From Jaapia argillacea MUCL 33604 (Eukaryota; Basidiomycota; Agaricomycetes; Jaapiales; Jaapiaceae), in contig KL197711.1 in NCBI GenBank assembly GCA_000697665.1, forward strand, positions 921,142 through 985,141: a stretch of 64,000 nucleotides of DNA, in the 5' to 3' direction. The position numbers and the translations under genes were made by a program. This document shows, one piece after another, positions 39,249 to 51,864 of the stretch. The notes below the pieces were generated by a model. It saw nothing but the letters and a program-made list of their open reading frames with translations, ran no database searches and was not told where the DNA came from. Numbering within the stretch: the first letter of the stretch is position 1; each line of letters begins with the position of its first letter.

Positions 39249-39705
39249 ATGGACTTTTCCCAATTCAACTCCGCCGAGCAGGCTCATATTTCAAAAGTCA
39301 TCGAGAAGAAGCAGGTGCGTTTGTGTGGACACTGGCTGGGCACATATCCTTCAGTGCTAATGAGATTCTCGTGTGGCTAGATGCAGGACTTTATGCGGAT
39401 GTACTCGAACCTCGTGGATCGATGCTTCAACGCGTGTTGCAATGACTTCACATCCAAGGCCCTCGGCTCCAAAGAAGTCAGTGTTCCGCCCCGCCCTTCG
39501 AGTCTATTTTGATCCTGAGACTATTTCTTGTGCAGGAGCAATGCGTATTGAACTGCACGGACAAATTCCTGAAGCATTCGGAACGGGTGGGAGCACGGTT
39601 TGCTGAGCAAAACGCAGGTGTGTTCGCATTCCTCCCACCTTTCATACTCGTGATCTCTGACGATATATTCGCGCTGTAGACATGATGAATGCCCAAGGAC
39701 AATAG
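39249..39705 (+). CDS. TIM9: Mitochondrial import inner membrane chaperone Tim9
   Basis: Small Tim chaperone of the intermembrane space that guides carrier proteins to the TIM22 complex as a Tim9-Tim10 hexamer. Four exons (39249-39314, 39381-39476, 39536-39617, 39680-39705) give 89 residues: [20 protein letters not shown], then [20 protein letters not shown] with the first CX3C, and [20 protein letters not shown] with the second. All intron borders keep phase. The size is exactly that of the family. Confidence 0.95.
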
Positions 39706-39851
39706 GATACGCACGGACTACGTTACATACTGCTAATTCTCCCTTGTTTTTCATGCACTACTTGGCGAATATCACACGACCTCTCACTTTGCGAAAATGT
39801 GACCTCCCGTCTCCCACACTGACATACTCCATACCCTAGACTCTACAATGC

Positions 39852-40721
39852 CTACAACGAAGGGATCTTCCCAGGCCAAAAGGCACTCCCGCCCTTGTTC
39901 TCCGAGTACCAACCTGCATCATGGGCCAGCATCACTCTCACTTTCTCATTCTCCTGGACCAATTTCCGTATCCTCCCCGCATGTTCCTCGGCAGCTTGCG
40001 TATCCCGATGCGACCCCTCTACCATCTGCGCTTCCCCGCTCAAAAGCCGCCGGTCCACCATACTATCCGCAGCGAGGTAGATCCAGCCTCCATCAGCTGA
40101 GGTCCGAGCGAGGACATTAATATGTCCAGGAAGGTGGCCCGGCGCGTCGATGATGTACAGACTGCCATCACCGTAAAAGTCAAGTGCGCGGGGGAACGGA
40201 CCTAAGGGAGGCCAAGATGCCGGAGAGAGGAATCGGGTTCGGTGAGCGGGCAGGAGGTTGGAGTCGAACCCTGAATCGGGGTCGTCAGGATATCCTGGGT
40301 TGAAAAGGGTACGACTCTCGACCCCGGTGAGGAAAGTCGCGTTGGGGAATTGGGAAGGATCTCCTGCGTGATCCCAATGACAGTGCGAGAGACATACGGT
40401 GGTCACCTCTGAAGGAGGTAAACCGCCTTTCTCCAAGAATGCTGGGACATCTATAGCGATTTTGGAGAAGAAGGGTCCGTTTCGGATCCTTTCGAGAACG
40501 ATGCGGGGGTATTTTTCGACGTCGTGACGGATCCCGAGATCGAAGACAAAGTTGGCTTTGGTTTGGAAGTGTTGGATGATGAATGCTAGTGCTGGTGCGG
40601 TTACGATTTCGTCTTCTTTGACTCTGGTGATGAAGAAGTGGAGGGGGATGTCGACTTGACCACCCTCCAGTGCGGATACATTGCAGAATGCTTGGTTTGC
40701 AACGGGGGGAGGCAGCGACAT
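39852..40721 (-). CDS. Metallo-beta-lactamase-fold hydrolase, lactonase-like (copy 2)
   Basis: Second intronless copy, 289 residues from the ATG at 40721 (MSLPPPVANQAFCNVSALEG). Same motif order: HCHWDHAGDP, DAPGHLPGHIN, WIYLAADSMVDRR, VMLAHDAGWY. The Gly of the LAGD motif in copy 1 is Ala here (LAAD), but the aspartate is kept. By eye about 60% of residues match copy 1, with conserved termini (MSLPPP and the final PSL/ESL). The pair lies in inverted orientation, 6 kb apart with unrelated genes between. The 5' flank does not look conserved. Both may act on lactones or similar esters. No signal peptide, so intracellular. Confidence 0.88.
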   Translation of the reverse strand: MSLPPPVANQAFCNVSALEGGQVDIPLHFFITRVKEDEIVTAPALAFIIQHFQTKANFVFDLGIRHDVEKYPRIVLERIRNGPFFSKIAIDVPAFLEKGGLPPSEVTTVCLSHCHWDHAGDPSQFPNATFLTGVESRTLFNPGYPDDPDSGFDSNLLPAHRTRFLSPASWPPLGPFPRALDFYGDGSLYIIDAPGHLPGHINVLARTSADGGWIYLAADSMVDRRLLSGEAQMVEGSHRDTQAAEEHAGRIRKLVQENEKVRVMLAHDAGWYSENKGGSAFWPGKIPSL

Positions 40722-41452
40722 CGTTGGACAAAAGTAACGAATGCCTTGGTAAACCTCGGTTATGACGATATCGATCTTATCTCATAGTGATCTCACCTTA
40801 TCAGGGGGCTATTATTGACTGCACATATGATGAATTTCTGACCTATCATTTTTATCCTCCACCATATGCTCCATGATCAAGCTATCAAGAGCCATGGACG
40901 AGTCTTGAGATGAGCAATTTCGACGTACAAGCAAGTGGCTATGGATGCAGATGGCTTGCAGCCGAGTGAGCGTGTCCCCCGATGGGTGGAGCCCACGGGA
41001 ACCATCTGGCGGCTTCGAAACTGCTCGACATGCGAAGAATCCCAATATGGTGCGTCGACTACCAAACTGAGCAGTGTCTTCGTGTTTTGATCCGCCACCT
41101 CTAGACCCCCGCAATATTAAGGGCCCAAAGGCTTCACAACCCTGCTACCAGCTATCCGTACTGCGTATATTCTGTGACCGGTGACCATGCGCACCCTGTG
41201 GGAGGATAGGTTCTCGCTATTCGGATGGGATTGTCGCTGTCCTGAAAGTTTGGGCGAGGAGGAGCCAAGATATACGCCAAGTTCTTCGGTGGTGCATCAC
41301 TGGGAAGGTCGTCTCGACCGAGGAAGCCATGGAACACCGACGATCGCAAATAGGAGGCACCCTCGAAATCTCCCAAAATCACAGGCCATTTGTTCGTTGA
41401 TTGGACGCGTCGACGTGTTGTCTATCTTTGTTTGCGCCGCCAACCAGAGTAG
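40722..41452. other. Intergenic
   Basis: About 730 bases between two divergent genes, with no supported gene. Scattered short frames on both strands only. Confidence 0.35.
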
Positions 41453-41459
41453 TATATAA
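41453..41459 (+). promoter_or_regulatory. TATA box of the multi-TM family gene, copy 1
   Basis: TATATAA, 62-68 bases before the ATG at 41521. The related gene at 53043 has TATATTA (52976-52982) at nearly the same distance. Confidence 0.5.
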
Positions 41460-41520
41460 CATGCCCAAAGCTGATCTGCTTCTCCACACAGTTGCATATC
41501 GATTATTCAACACCCCCAGC

Positions 41521-44500
41521 ATGTTCACCCAGTCACAGCTTCACAACTTCTTGCCTTTTAGGCTATCACTCATGTTCTCCATCATTAAAATGGTCCTGAC
41601 TCCTCGTCTTGATTCCCTCCCCGATACAGTCGTTGTCATCTATACATGCCTTGCAGCGTTCCCCGATCTAGTGGTGTTCCTCGCGACGAGCACATCACCA
41701 CTCAGCCCTTCCTCTACCTCGGACCTGGTCTTCATCGACCCTTCGGTGTCAATTCCTCTGTTCACCGTCGTGATCTTCACCATTCTGGCATTCTTCCATG
41801 TCTTCGCTCGCTCAACGTCAACCCGCGGTTCTATGTGGGCTCGAGTCATTTTCTGGATTGTCACTTTGGTGTTCGTTTTTGGCATATGGAGATGGTTCCC
41901 TTCAGATCCATTGTCGGTCCTGAAGTGCCTTTTCGACACCTCAAATTGGGATACAGCTCGGGAGATTGCCTCGTACTATTTCGATCCGCTAGCCACCATG
42001 CTGGAACATGTGGCTTGTGATCGGGATATCCTCGACGGAGAATGGAATCAGGGCCCGGTAACCTCGCTCCTGCGATTGTCATTACAGGTCAGTTGTCCTC
42101 ACTGGTTTCTCCATCATCTCAGGTCTCACATTTTCCTTTCCACCTAATCAGGGGATGCGCGAACCCAGTCTATGGATATCAACGGCGAGTCCAAATAATT
42201 CGTCTGTCTCTCATGTTAGCTAACATGCCCTGTTCTCTAGATTACTCGACTCGGCGACAGTTATGTCCTTGGGCAATTTCTTCAACACGGACAAGCATTC
42301 ACCGCCCTGCGAGTGGGAATTTGGTCATCGATCGTCAGAGTCTCCCCCACCGCTCGTCATCCCGACACAATCACCCTGTTCTTGTCACGAGCCGTTCAGT
42401 TTGGCCAGGACACATGCAAGCTCCCCGTCCCAGCAGATCTGCTATTGACGGAGCTGAAGCATACCCTGTTGTCCTCACTGGTGAGTGTTTAAGACAGTGT
42501 TAATGTCACACAATGAATAACAACGTTTCTGCGACAGTCCGCTCATACCACCTCCCTGGACCTATGGTTCACCTTCAAAGCGTTAACACAATTCGCAATC
42601 GGTCTTCACGCCAGCATCCTTTCTCGGGTTGTCTACAGGCGGATCAGTCAGAAGCGCCCAGTTTCCATCACTCGTTGCCTCGAATTCTGGCCTTCGTTGT
42701 TGATCGTGGTTCTTTTGTGTATCCTGGAGTACATGCTTAACCAACCGACAAATCAGAAGGGCGTCACCACAGATCGTACCAATGCCAATCCGCGGGCTTG
42801 GAGCCCAATTCTAGCTTGGACAAGCTATGAACCGGTTTTCGGCGGCGACTGTCTGTCCCTTTCACGGATCGGTGGTTATGTTTATGGGCTGTTCGTGGCT
42901 GTACTCGCCGTCGTTCAGAACGAGGTGGACCTCTCAAACTCGATCGCGGTGAGTTCCCACATTGTCTCTTCAACTCGCTTTCTAATATTTCCCCTCTTTC
43001 CAGCGACTGTTCGCCATCACACCTGAAGAATCGGAACAAGTCCTTGGGCCCGTTGCTCATATTGTGAGGGTTCCATTCCGGTGGACTCTCGTATCAGTAA
43101 CTAACCTTTACCAGCCTAATTGGATCAAGGATGAATTCCTCGCCATCGGTTTCTTCTATCTCGCCTACAAACTTCTCCATAGTACATTGCTACTCGTCAA
43201 GTCCTCGATCTTCCGAACAGAACCTCACAATGGTATCCCCTTCGATTTGTATCCGGACCATCCCCACCGTCGACGTCGCCACGGTTTTCCTCTTCTTCTC
43301 TTAACATTACTAGCGCTCTACGGTACCAGCAGAATCACCCCACCGATTAGGAGTATATTGTCTACAGAGAGCCTCAGCTTAGCGGTAAGTCTCCCCCAGT
43401 GCTTCTCCCCATTGAATTTGAGCTCATTTGTATTCTTCCCCGTCCTAGATCTGGCTGCGCTCATGGAAGTCTGTGTGTCCACCAACCTGGGAGTATATGT
43501 TCTATCAGGCTGGCCACCTGACGAGCATAGACTTCTGGGGATGGTTGAGGGAGAGTGCGTTCCGAGTGTCGTCGGTAAGTAATGGTTCGATTCTTCCACT
43601 AATAGCCCCGGCGACTGATGCGTCTCACTGGTTAGGACGATCTCGTCAAGGTTCTTGCGCAGTTAGCTTCTGCAGAAGTTTTAACGTCGCTCGTGATAAC
43701 ACTCGTTATACTCCCCAGCATCTGCACGTTTGCTGCCGTCCTACGATGGGCAAACTACGCACCTCACAACCATAATGCGACTACTTTGGGTGATCTAGGC
43801 GGGAAAGAAATCATTCTTCAAGTCGTCGAACCTACCGAATCAAGGACTCGGCAACCACTGCGCATAACGAAACTATACGAGTCAAATTTCCCACAAAACC
43901 CGTTGGACGCCTGTTCAACATCCCCGGCGCGCCCGGCCTCTTTTACATCTCACATTACTATAACTCCTAATGCCCCTGTTGAACAAGAATTTGTCGACGA
44001 AGAAGACAGTCTGTTCCCCTCAGGATCCGGAGTTGGGACTCCCCATCTGGCCCTACGACCTCCATTGGCTGTCTGTATCATAGCTCGGAAGATCCACATT
44101 TCAGGGGACCTGCAGCGTCTGGAGGTATGTCGATTTCCTATCCTTATTGTCAATCGCTGACAATTTCGTTCATCTCAGACATCTTCAGCAATCTGGACAT
44201 CGTTTTCGCGGTCTGCCGATCACCGTTCGCTCGCGATATTCTTTGGTATGATCTGGAGATCGGTGGCAGCTGCCAGCCTCCGAACATTTATGGATCCTCC
44301 CACTCTGCGCTCTGTCGATGGTCTCTCCGGCTTGTTCGTCTCAATACTCCCGGTCAATTCACGACTTCCCAAGTTCCCGGGTGTTTTCAAGCCTTGCGAC
44401 TTATCCTTAATCCGACGCAACCCACATATACCCGTCGTTGTCGCTCCCATGATATGGAAACCAACCATCGGGCCAGGCGTTCGAACTCCAAGCTCCACTT

Positions 44501-45738
44501 CTCCATTGGCATGGATGATCCTTCCCAAGTCCCAATTGGTGTCCTCAAGGCGAAATGATCTCACTCGGACAATCACTAGCGGTTTCGTGGCTTCTGACAT
44601 CTGTGCTCTGGATTGTTTTCACCTGGAACATATCTCTCCTTTGAATCGAACTCCTGTGCTTTTCGGTCGTTCCTCGGCCGCCACCTCATACTCTTGGCTT
44701 CCTCAAGAATTCCTTCCACCCTTCGTACACCATCGTAACCGGTGGGCCGTCATCTCCTGCATACCACGAAAGTCATCCATGGCGGTGGCCTCTTATTCTC
44801 CCTGCACCTTGCTCGCGCGTAACCTCGGAATCAGTGAACTCTTGCCATGTTTCTCCTGGTGGTCGATCGAGTGGCGACGACTACCCTTTTCCCAAACTAT
44901 CCTTCTCCGGATTCGTCGCGAAACCTGGCATCTCCGGCGAGACTGCTTCTACGTACACGCTCAAACATCGGTCGTCACATTTCACTGGAAACGTCGAAGT
45001 GCCATTCTTGTTGTTGTCCCAGAATGCATCATGGACGTCATAACCTCCCCTCTGCCTTGTCCCCTTCCGGCTCGCACCGTCGTTCCCAACTTCGCGCCTT
45101 TTCTCCTTTTGTCCTCTCCATTTTCACGGATCCTCGTGTTTGACTTCCTACCTCCGTCATCCGTCTCCAATCGTACACCTTCCCGTCACAAGGCTCCTCG
45201 ACACATCGCTGCTATGTGCCGGCCCTTGCGTCACTCTGAGTCGCCTCCCAGTCACGAGAACAAAGATGATATGCCACTCGAAGACGACAATGCGGAACCT
45301 CCCATGCGATTTGGCGATCTCTCCCTTGATGCCGGATGGGAGCTACTCTACGACCTGGTCTCACCACCCCCTCCCCTCGAGATGCTCTCAGACCACATCC
45401 TCTCCAACGCGCCGTCAAGGGTGACTCTCGATCCATGTTTTTGGCAAGACATCCCGGAGGAAGTTTTCCTTCAGGTCGCATCGCTCCCGGACTGCACCAA
45501 CGAAGAAAAGAACCGAATTCTCACAGAGTACAGGTCGTCCTTGCAAGCGCCAATCGGTCAGCAGTCAGAAGGTTGCCTGGGGATGGCGTTACTGGATGCA
45601 ACCACGAGTCAAGTCACGGATTTCACCCCTTCACCGCCCATACCTCTATCCAAGCACCCACATCACAACCACACCTCAAGGTTCATGAGTCTATTTTCCC
45701 GATCTTCGAAAAGGAATGCATCTACTCCTCCATCTTAA
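41521..45738 (+). CDS. Unrecognised multi-TM membrane protein, family copy 1
   Basis: Long multi-exon gene of no family I know. Start ATG at 41521: MFTQSQLHNFLPFRLSLMFS, a long first exon with helices (FTVVIFTILAFFHVFARSTS, IFWIVTLVFVFGIWRWFPSD). Later exons add ALRVGIWSSIVRVSP, LTQFAIGLHASILSRVVYRR, FWPSLLIVVLLCILEYML, GLFVAVLAVVQNEVDLSNSI, GFPLLLLTLLALYGTSRIT and SLVITLVILPSICTFAAVLR, so at least eight helices in all, then a soluble Pro/Ser-rich tail. It is clearly related to the gene at 53043. From about 44.5 to 45.2 kb more than one frame carries protein-like sequence (a helix SLAVSWLLTSVLWIVFTW in one frame, a long open frame in another), so either an intron was missed or the copy is partly decayed. 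End taken at the stop near 45738. Confidence 0.55.
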
Positions 45739-45856
45739 TTATTTATCGCATTGTCCACACCACTAGGGTTATGAGTCTATTTCCCCGGTCTTCCACAAGG
45801 AATTCAATTTTTACCATCATCATGATTTATCGAACATACTTCCCCATCATTCCACA
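45685..45856 (+). repeat. Imperfect 86-bp tandem duplication at the 3' end of copy 1
   Basis: ATGAGTCTATTTTCCCGATC at 45685 recurs as ATGAGTCTATTTCCCCGGTC at 45771, and the following sequence stays alignable. The first unit contains the end of the coding frame, and the second lies after its stop codon. Confidence 0.6.
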
Positions 45857-46108
45857 GATATTACAGTCCCTCGTGTCTTTCCTTCACAAGTATACCATCA
45901 CTCATCTTTGTAAGTATACCCTCTCTCGTCTTTGTATTTCTATATTTCTGTATCTTGTATCTCGCCGTTTAGAACGCACAAACAAACATGATAATCATAT
46001 CCCTTCTAAAAGCTCTGATCCGGAGACGGATGGGGCACCATACAGACACTTATATATTACACGCCCCAGTAAGGTATCTCAATCAGCACATAGAAGACAT
46101 GGATGAGA

Positions 46109-47274
46109 TCACAAGGTTTTGTCGAACCATGCCACGGTTTGCTCAAAGGCCCTCTCGAAACTCTCCTTCACTTCAGGGATCTCCAGATTTGGCCTTGCAG
46201 CGAAACCATGGACGGTGCCTGCATACAGTCATCAATTTGATATGTACATGTGTAAATATTCAGCGTGACGCACCCGCGTAGTCGACGAACTCATAGTCAA
46301 CGTAGTCAGGTTTACCCTTACGGGCAGCGAAGACTTCCTCTGAAGCCTTGCGCAGGGCAGGACCAAAGCTCATATCCTCTGAAGGTAGATGTCAGTAGAT
46401 AGACAAGCATTGAGTTCTGGACAATCAACCTTCTGCGCAAGCCCAAGACGCGGGGATCTGCGAAACCATACTGGTTAGCAATGGTGTAAGAGGCAGGAGT
46501 ATGTATTTACCGTGATAGCCCGAATCTCTTCAACACTAGTACCACCGGGATGTGCCAGCACCACACTGTTGAAGAGCCCTTTGGATCCGAGTCTGATACC
46601 CACGGAAGCTCCAAAGCAATACCTATCGAAAGGCAGCTCAACATCGCGGACCCAAGTGGTGGACGAAGGGTATACCCACCCGACAGCTCCAACTTTCTCA
46701 TACTTCTTCTCCTCTTGAATTTGTTTCATGAACTACTTGGCATTTCATGTTAGCTCTGGTGAAGGGCCAAGAGACCTGACGGGAAGATAACTTACATTCG
46801 TGACTCGAGCATCGACGACCGAAGCCCTGTTCGCGTAGAACTTTGGAATGGCTGGTAACATCAACCCAACCAGCCTCAATTTGTTCATGAAACTGATCCC
46901 TCCAGACCCAGCCTTGTCGGGCATTATCCCTGTCAAGTCATCGACACCGAGCGTGGGCCTGCCTGGTGCGAAATTATCACTATGAGTACCAATGTCGGGT
47001 AGACAAAGATTAGCCAAAAGAGCTCACCATTGAACATATCGGGGACCCAAACATCACATCCCAACCTCTTCGAGAAATTGTCGGCCATAATCTTACAGTT
47101 CTTGAGCGGAAGTCCGAACACATCTGTGAGTAAGATGATTGCCCGGGATTTGGAGGTTTCTGTTGAAGGAGCAGGGCGGAAGTACGCGGTGAGACCTGCG
47201 ACTTGGAGTTCTTGACCCTCAGGCTCTCCAGGTAGGATATAGCCTTTTGTGCAATTCTCGCAGCTCACGCTCAT
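46109..47274 (-). CDS. Dienelactone hydrolase family protein
   Basis: Alpha/beta hydrolase of the dienelactone-hydrolase type, about seven exons. From the ATG at 47274: MSVSCENCTKGYILPGEPEG, LTAYFRP, AIILLTDVFGLPLKNCKIMA, GCDVWVPDMFN; then RLVGLMLPAIPKFYANR; the nucleophile motif GYCFGASVG with cysteine as nucleophile (instead of serine); VVLAHPGGTSVEE; and GTVHGFAARPN with the catalytic histidine, then AFEQTVAWFDKTL. The Cys-Asp-His triad fits the family, which cleaves cyclic ester intermediates of aromatic breakdown. The real substrate in fungi is mostly unknown. N-terminal Cys-rich SCENCTKGY is common in fungal members. Confidence 0.9.
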
Positions 47275-47589
47275 GATGGGGAGACGAGATAGCAGGTAAG
47301 AAACGGGGAGTGAGGGGGAGAAGGAAGGGGTGCTAAAGATATAGCGTTGGAGTTGCGGTTGCCGCGAAGAAACGCAAGCCTCGCCGACTCGCGATAGGCT
47401 CGCGCATTACATCGAAGTGGTTGGTCAGAAGAAGCGGCGAGATCATCCACAAGCAGCGATGGACTCGCAAAGTGGTGAGTCATTTCTGATCAGTCATTCA
47501 GAGATAGATGGGCGCTTAATTCGCAGAGTTTAAAACGTTCCGCGGAGGACGAGGAGGCCCCAACCATAATGATCATACAGCCTAACACT

Positions 47590-49221
47590 CTAGTTCTTCT
47601 GTAGTATCCAAGCATTGTTCCGGCGAGTAGCGACAACCACACCTCCTTTAATAGTGGTACGCTCCCATCCTGGGTTCAAAGCAACACTGTGTAGCGTATC
47701 ATTACCATGCAAAATCAAAAAATCTGCCGTGTCTCCCACTTGCGGGATAAGACGTCGCGATACGACCGCCTCACCGATCACACGCTTTGATGCCAAAGTC
47801 ACCGCATCCTGTCAACCGAAGAACATAAGCCTTCAGATCTCCATACCAGGACGGGCCACAGGGAAACCATACCACCAGGATCTCAGCATCAGCCACTGTC
47901 CCCGCCTGATAGACAGCAACTCCAAGAGGACAAAGGCTCAACGGATCTACACTCCCCTGAGGCGTAAATGCATTATCCACATTGTTCACGGATAATGCAA
48001 AATTCACGTCTTTCCCGTATTCCCGGACCAAGCGAGGAAGGCGAAGTGTCCCTCGTCTGGGCGCAAGGCCAGGCGGGTTAGTCGAGTCGTCCTCGCGACC
48101 CATCATGTAGAGGTCACTTTGTGGAAGGGCGACAAAGGAGATGGGGAGGTTTTCCGAGGCTATCAAGGAGACGAGTGAGAACCATTCCGATTGTGTGAAG
48201 AGGGATAGGCGGGTTGCGTGTCCAATCGTAACATGTCTGCGCCTTCCGCTCCTCCCTGGCATATCATGCACCCATCGCCGTTGTCGCAGCTGCTCAATGA
48301 CATAATGGATTAATGGTTTGGAAGAAGGATTGAGATTGTAGTCAAGGTGAAAGTCGACGTGAAGGTTGAATGCTTCTGCGAGATCCAAAATATGGTTGAT
48401 GTTCTGCTTGGATTGGTGCAAGCTGGGTTCGACATAAGGTGCTGAACCAATCGCGGAGATTGAAGGATGTGATGCTGCTCTTTCCAGGAGCGATAGGTTA
48501 TCTGAGGGTGTGGGAGAACCGGGGACATAGAGGGGGTCTTGAGCGAAGACTACGGTGACAGTGAGTTAGATGAGTTGACAGGAACGCGTGGAAGGTATAA
48601 GGTTACCAGCAATTTGTACATCGCAGATATCTTTAAAGTCATATTTGAGCTTGAGGCCGACGTCTAGACAGGTAGAATCGACGGTTCTGTCGACCTCAAC
48701 ATGGGCTCGCATGGATGTGACTCCGCACTGGACACTCTCGCGAATTAACCTTGATCCCCGAGCGTATAGATCGTCTTGATAGTAGCGGAAACATGCCTTG
48801 GCTTTCGAGGTGACTTGCAGAGCTTCCTTGAAATCGCTTTGAGGACGATGAGTGTTTGTTTTTGGAGATAATAAGACGAAATTACCCAGTCACAAGGGCG
48901 TCGCACTTTTCCAAGAGGAAACATTTGTCAAGATGGATATGAGAGTGACAGAGCCTGTTTTACGGTCATGAATATTCGGTTTCGATTTCATGGCATTTAC
49001 TCTGCGACGTACGAGGGAAGTAGGATACCTCGGCCACCTGTATCAATTACTTGCATACCAGGTGCCTCCGGAAGGGGGGCGTCGTCGCTGCTTTCCCGGA
49101 TATCTGAAACTCTGCCTGAGTTGCAGAAGACATCGTACAGGCGATGTGGATAGGCTGAGACTTTGGAGGGTAAGTGAATCCGACGGATGATGAGACCCGC
49201 TGTCGCAGATTGTACTTCCAT
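47590..49221 (-). CDS. Amidohydrolase, cytosine-deaminase-like
   Basis: Metal-dependent hydrolase with a TIM-barrel fold. Visible: TGGRGILLPS, then by splicing LCHSHIHLDKCFLLEKCD with the HxH metal site of the cytosine-deaminase/CodA branch; LIRESVQCGVTSMRAHVEVD; DICDVQIAVFAQDPLY; NHILDLAEAFNLHVDFHLDY; RRRHVTIGHATRLSLF with the conserved GHA; LPISFVALPQSDLYMMGRED; and SVNNVDNAFTPQGSVDPL. The C-terminal beta-domain reads VGDTADFLILHGNDTLHSV. Several short introns. The start is uncertain: the ATG at 49221 (MEVQSATAGLIIRRIHLPSK) looks best, but in-frame ATGs at 49269 and 49329 exist. Cytosine deamination versus other amide substrates cannot be decided. Confidence 0.85.
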
Positions 49222-49492
49222 CTGGCCTGGATCAGAGCCAATTGTCAGCAGGCCATACGGTTGATTCATGAGGAAAAGACGAACAAGTTCGTCGCGACCA
49301 TACACCCTGCGATATCGTATCGCAAACATCGCAGGGCTAAAGTTAGAATAACTTGACGAGTTTAGCGAGCCTGAGATCAGCAACCTGAGCGCACAGCCAC
49401 AAGCGTCGCGTTTCGTTCGCTCTCTCTGGAGTGCCTTCATCATCTCTTTTTTCCCCTCCATCTTTCTCCTCTCTCTCTGTCTCTTGCGAAGT

Positions 49493-49500
49493 TATATATT
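49493..49500 (+). promoter_or_regulatory. TATA box of the GT90 gene
   Basis: TATATATT about 95-100 bases before the ATG at 49595, following a C/T-rich stretch. Confidence 0.45.
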
Positions 49501-49594
49501 TTGTTCAAAGACCAACTACAATAACTGCTAGCGTCTCGTCCCTGAAATACGCGATCGCCAGTAGGCTCGGCAACCCATCAACCTCAACTTGAAC

Positions 49595-51786
49595 ATGCTT
49601 GGCAGCTTCGGGAAGAAGGATGGACCTTACCATCGGCGCTCAAGATCCACAATGGCGGCTCCGGATACACGCAACTCTTTTGGACGCAAGAGACGTGCTT
49701 TTCTTCTGGCGGTCGTTTTCGGTTTGACAGTCCTACTTGGTCTATTCTTCAAGAACTTGGTCGAAATCTTCTTGACCGACATCGCATCCCGTGCTGCTCG
49801 TTCATCTTCTGCTAGAACAACTCATGTTTCGTCACAACAAGAGGCTGTCGGACCTGTCTACACCAAAGCTACCCAACCCCACGAGTTCGCTTCCAACGGT
49901 TTGCTCGTTGTCAACCCGGAAGGGCGCCATCCTATCTTGGATCTCATCGAGCGTGCCGAGTCTGACTGGGATGAAAAACTAAAGCGTGCAAGCAAGAGCT
50001 TTGATGAAGCTGTCCTGGAGTATAAGCGTCGATACGGGCGGGCGCCGCCAAAGGGATTCGATCATTGGTACGTGTCCATACCCTGATTTCCCTGCAAAGT
50101 ACCAACTATATGCACCTTTATTTTATAGGTGGGAGTACGTCCAAGAGCATAACGTTCAACTTCCTGACGAATACGACCAAATCTTTCTGGATCTCGAACC
50201 TTTCTGGGGCGTCAAACCTGCTGACCTCCACGCACTCATGGGAACACACTTGGAAAACACGACTGAAAGTTATACCGTCGTCAAGTCGGAGGGAAACCCT
50301 GAACTCATGGTTCTCGCTGGTTCTCTGCGAGAAGATCAACGTCAAGGGCACTTGGAGACTGCGTACCTCTGGATCGACCTGCTCAACGAAGTTCAACATC
50401 ACTTGCCTCCCTTCAAAGCTGTTTTCTCCCCAAGAGACAATCCCAGAACCTTTGGCGATCAGCGCATCAAGTCTATGGCAACAACTGCTGCCGCGGAAAA
50501 GCGGCGTGAGTTGATATCATCACACCTCCACTTGTTGCTTGATCTTAGAGTTGAATATAGATATCGATATCCACAACCTTCCCCCTGCTCAGAGACTCGG
50601 TTGGAGGGCGGCTTGCAAACTCTCCTCTCCCTCTGCCAAACTACCCATCAACTTTGCCTACCCGCCCCACCCCAACCCCCACAAGACCTTTATCCACAAC
50701 CACCGCCTAGCAATGGACCCCTGTCTCCACCCCATTATCTTCCATACCCACGGCCAGTTCCTCTCCAAAGGTACTGGACCAATGCCATCGGAAACCAACG
50801 AGCTTTTCCTGCCGATCTTCGCATATAGTTCCACCTTGCTACATTCAGACTTACGACTCACCAGTATGCATGGATTTGTGGACGACATTATACCGAGGAG
50901 CGATGACCCAGCTTGGGAGCACAAGACTGATGAGAGGCTCTCGTGGAGAGGCACCAATACTGGGATCTTTCACAGCGACCTGTATCGGTGGAAGTCGGCG
51001 CAACGCGCTAGATTGGTGGCCTTTGCAGATGATTTGGTGGGCAACTTAACGGTGTTAACGTCGCCATCGGAGGAAGGCGTTGATGCACCCGTTGGTGAGG
51101 GTATGACGATTCGGAAGGCGCTGGTTAAACCGGCCATGCTGGACGTGGCGTTCGCCGGAACGCCGTTGGGATGTGATCCTCCCACTTGCGATAAGTTGCG
51201 AGAAATGTTTGATTGGCATGCGGCGCAGAGTTTCAAAGCTGCTGGGAAGCACAAGTACGTTCTTGACGTGAGTTTCGATCGATATTCATACCGCGACTTG
51301 TTGCTAATGGAATGTTTAGATGGATGGTAACGGATGGTCCAGTCGCTTCAAGCGTTCCATCACGTCGAACGCCCTCATTTTCAAAGCTACAGTATATCCA
51401 GAGTGGTTCGTTTCGTCTCCCCGCTTTTCTGTATTCAATGGTCCTCATCTTTGAATGTCAGGTTCACCGATCGCATCATCCCTTGGCTCCACTATGTCCC
51501 AGTCCAAATGGACCTCTCAGACTTGCATGATTCTCTCATCTTCTTCCGTGGAAATTTGAACGGTCAGGGCGCTCACGACGATCTCGCGAAAAGGATTGCT
51601 AGTGCTGGGCGAACTTGGAGTAAAACACTTTGGAGGAGAGAGGATATGGCTGCGTATATGTTTCGGTAAGTTTATCTAGCTTCGTTCCCTTGGGAAGACG
51701 AGAAGCTAATTCGTTGTGAAAGGTTATTCCTGGAGTATGCGAGGGTGACGAGTCTTGACAGAGAGGCGTTGACACTCAAGGTTTAA
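49595..51786 (+). CDS. CAP10-domain glycosyltransferase (GT90)
   Basis: Type II Golgi membrane protein. The ATG at 49595 gives MLGSFGKKDGPYHRRSRSTM, a helix (AFLLAVVFGLTVLLGLFF) near residues 35-55, and a stem. Exon borders include 50067/50129 and a later 60-nt intron before 51320. Conserved CAP10 blocks: APPKGFDHWWEYVQEHNVQL, DEYDQIFLDLEPFWGVKP, SWRGTNTGIFHS, REMFDWHAAQSFKAAGKHKY, VLDMDGNGWSSRFKRSITSN, ATVYPEWFTDRIIPWLHYVP, VQMDLSDLHDSLIFF and WRREDMAAYMFRLFLEYARV. In Cryptococcus, CAP10-family proteins act in capsule polysaccharide xylosylation. Here the acceptor is unknown. The gene ends at TAA 51786, just before a long palindrome. Confidence 0.92.
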
Positions 51787-51864
51787 TGAGACTTTTTCTT
51801 TCGATTTTACTTGTCCTGTATACACCGATGTGTGTTTGAACGTAGACCTGTTCCTACCGTCACT

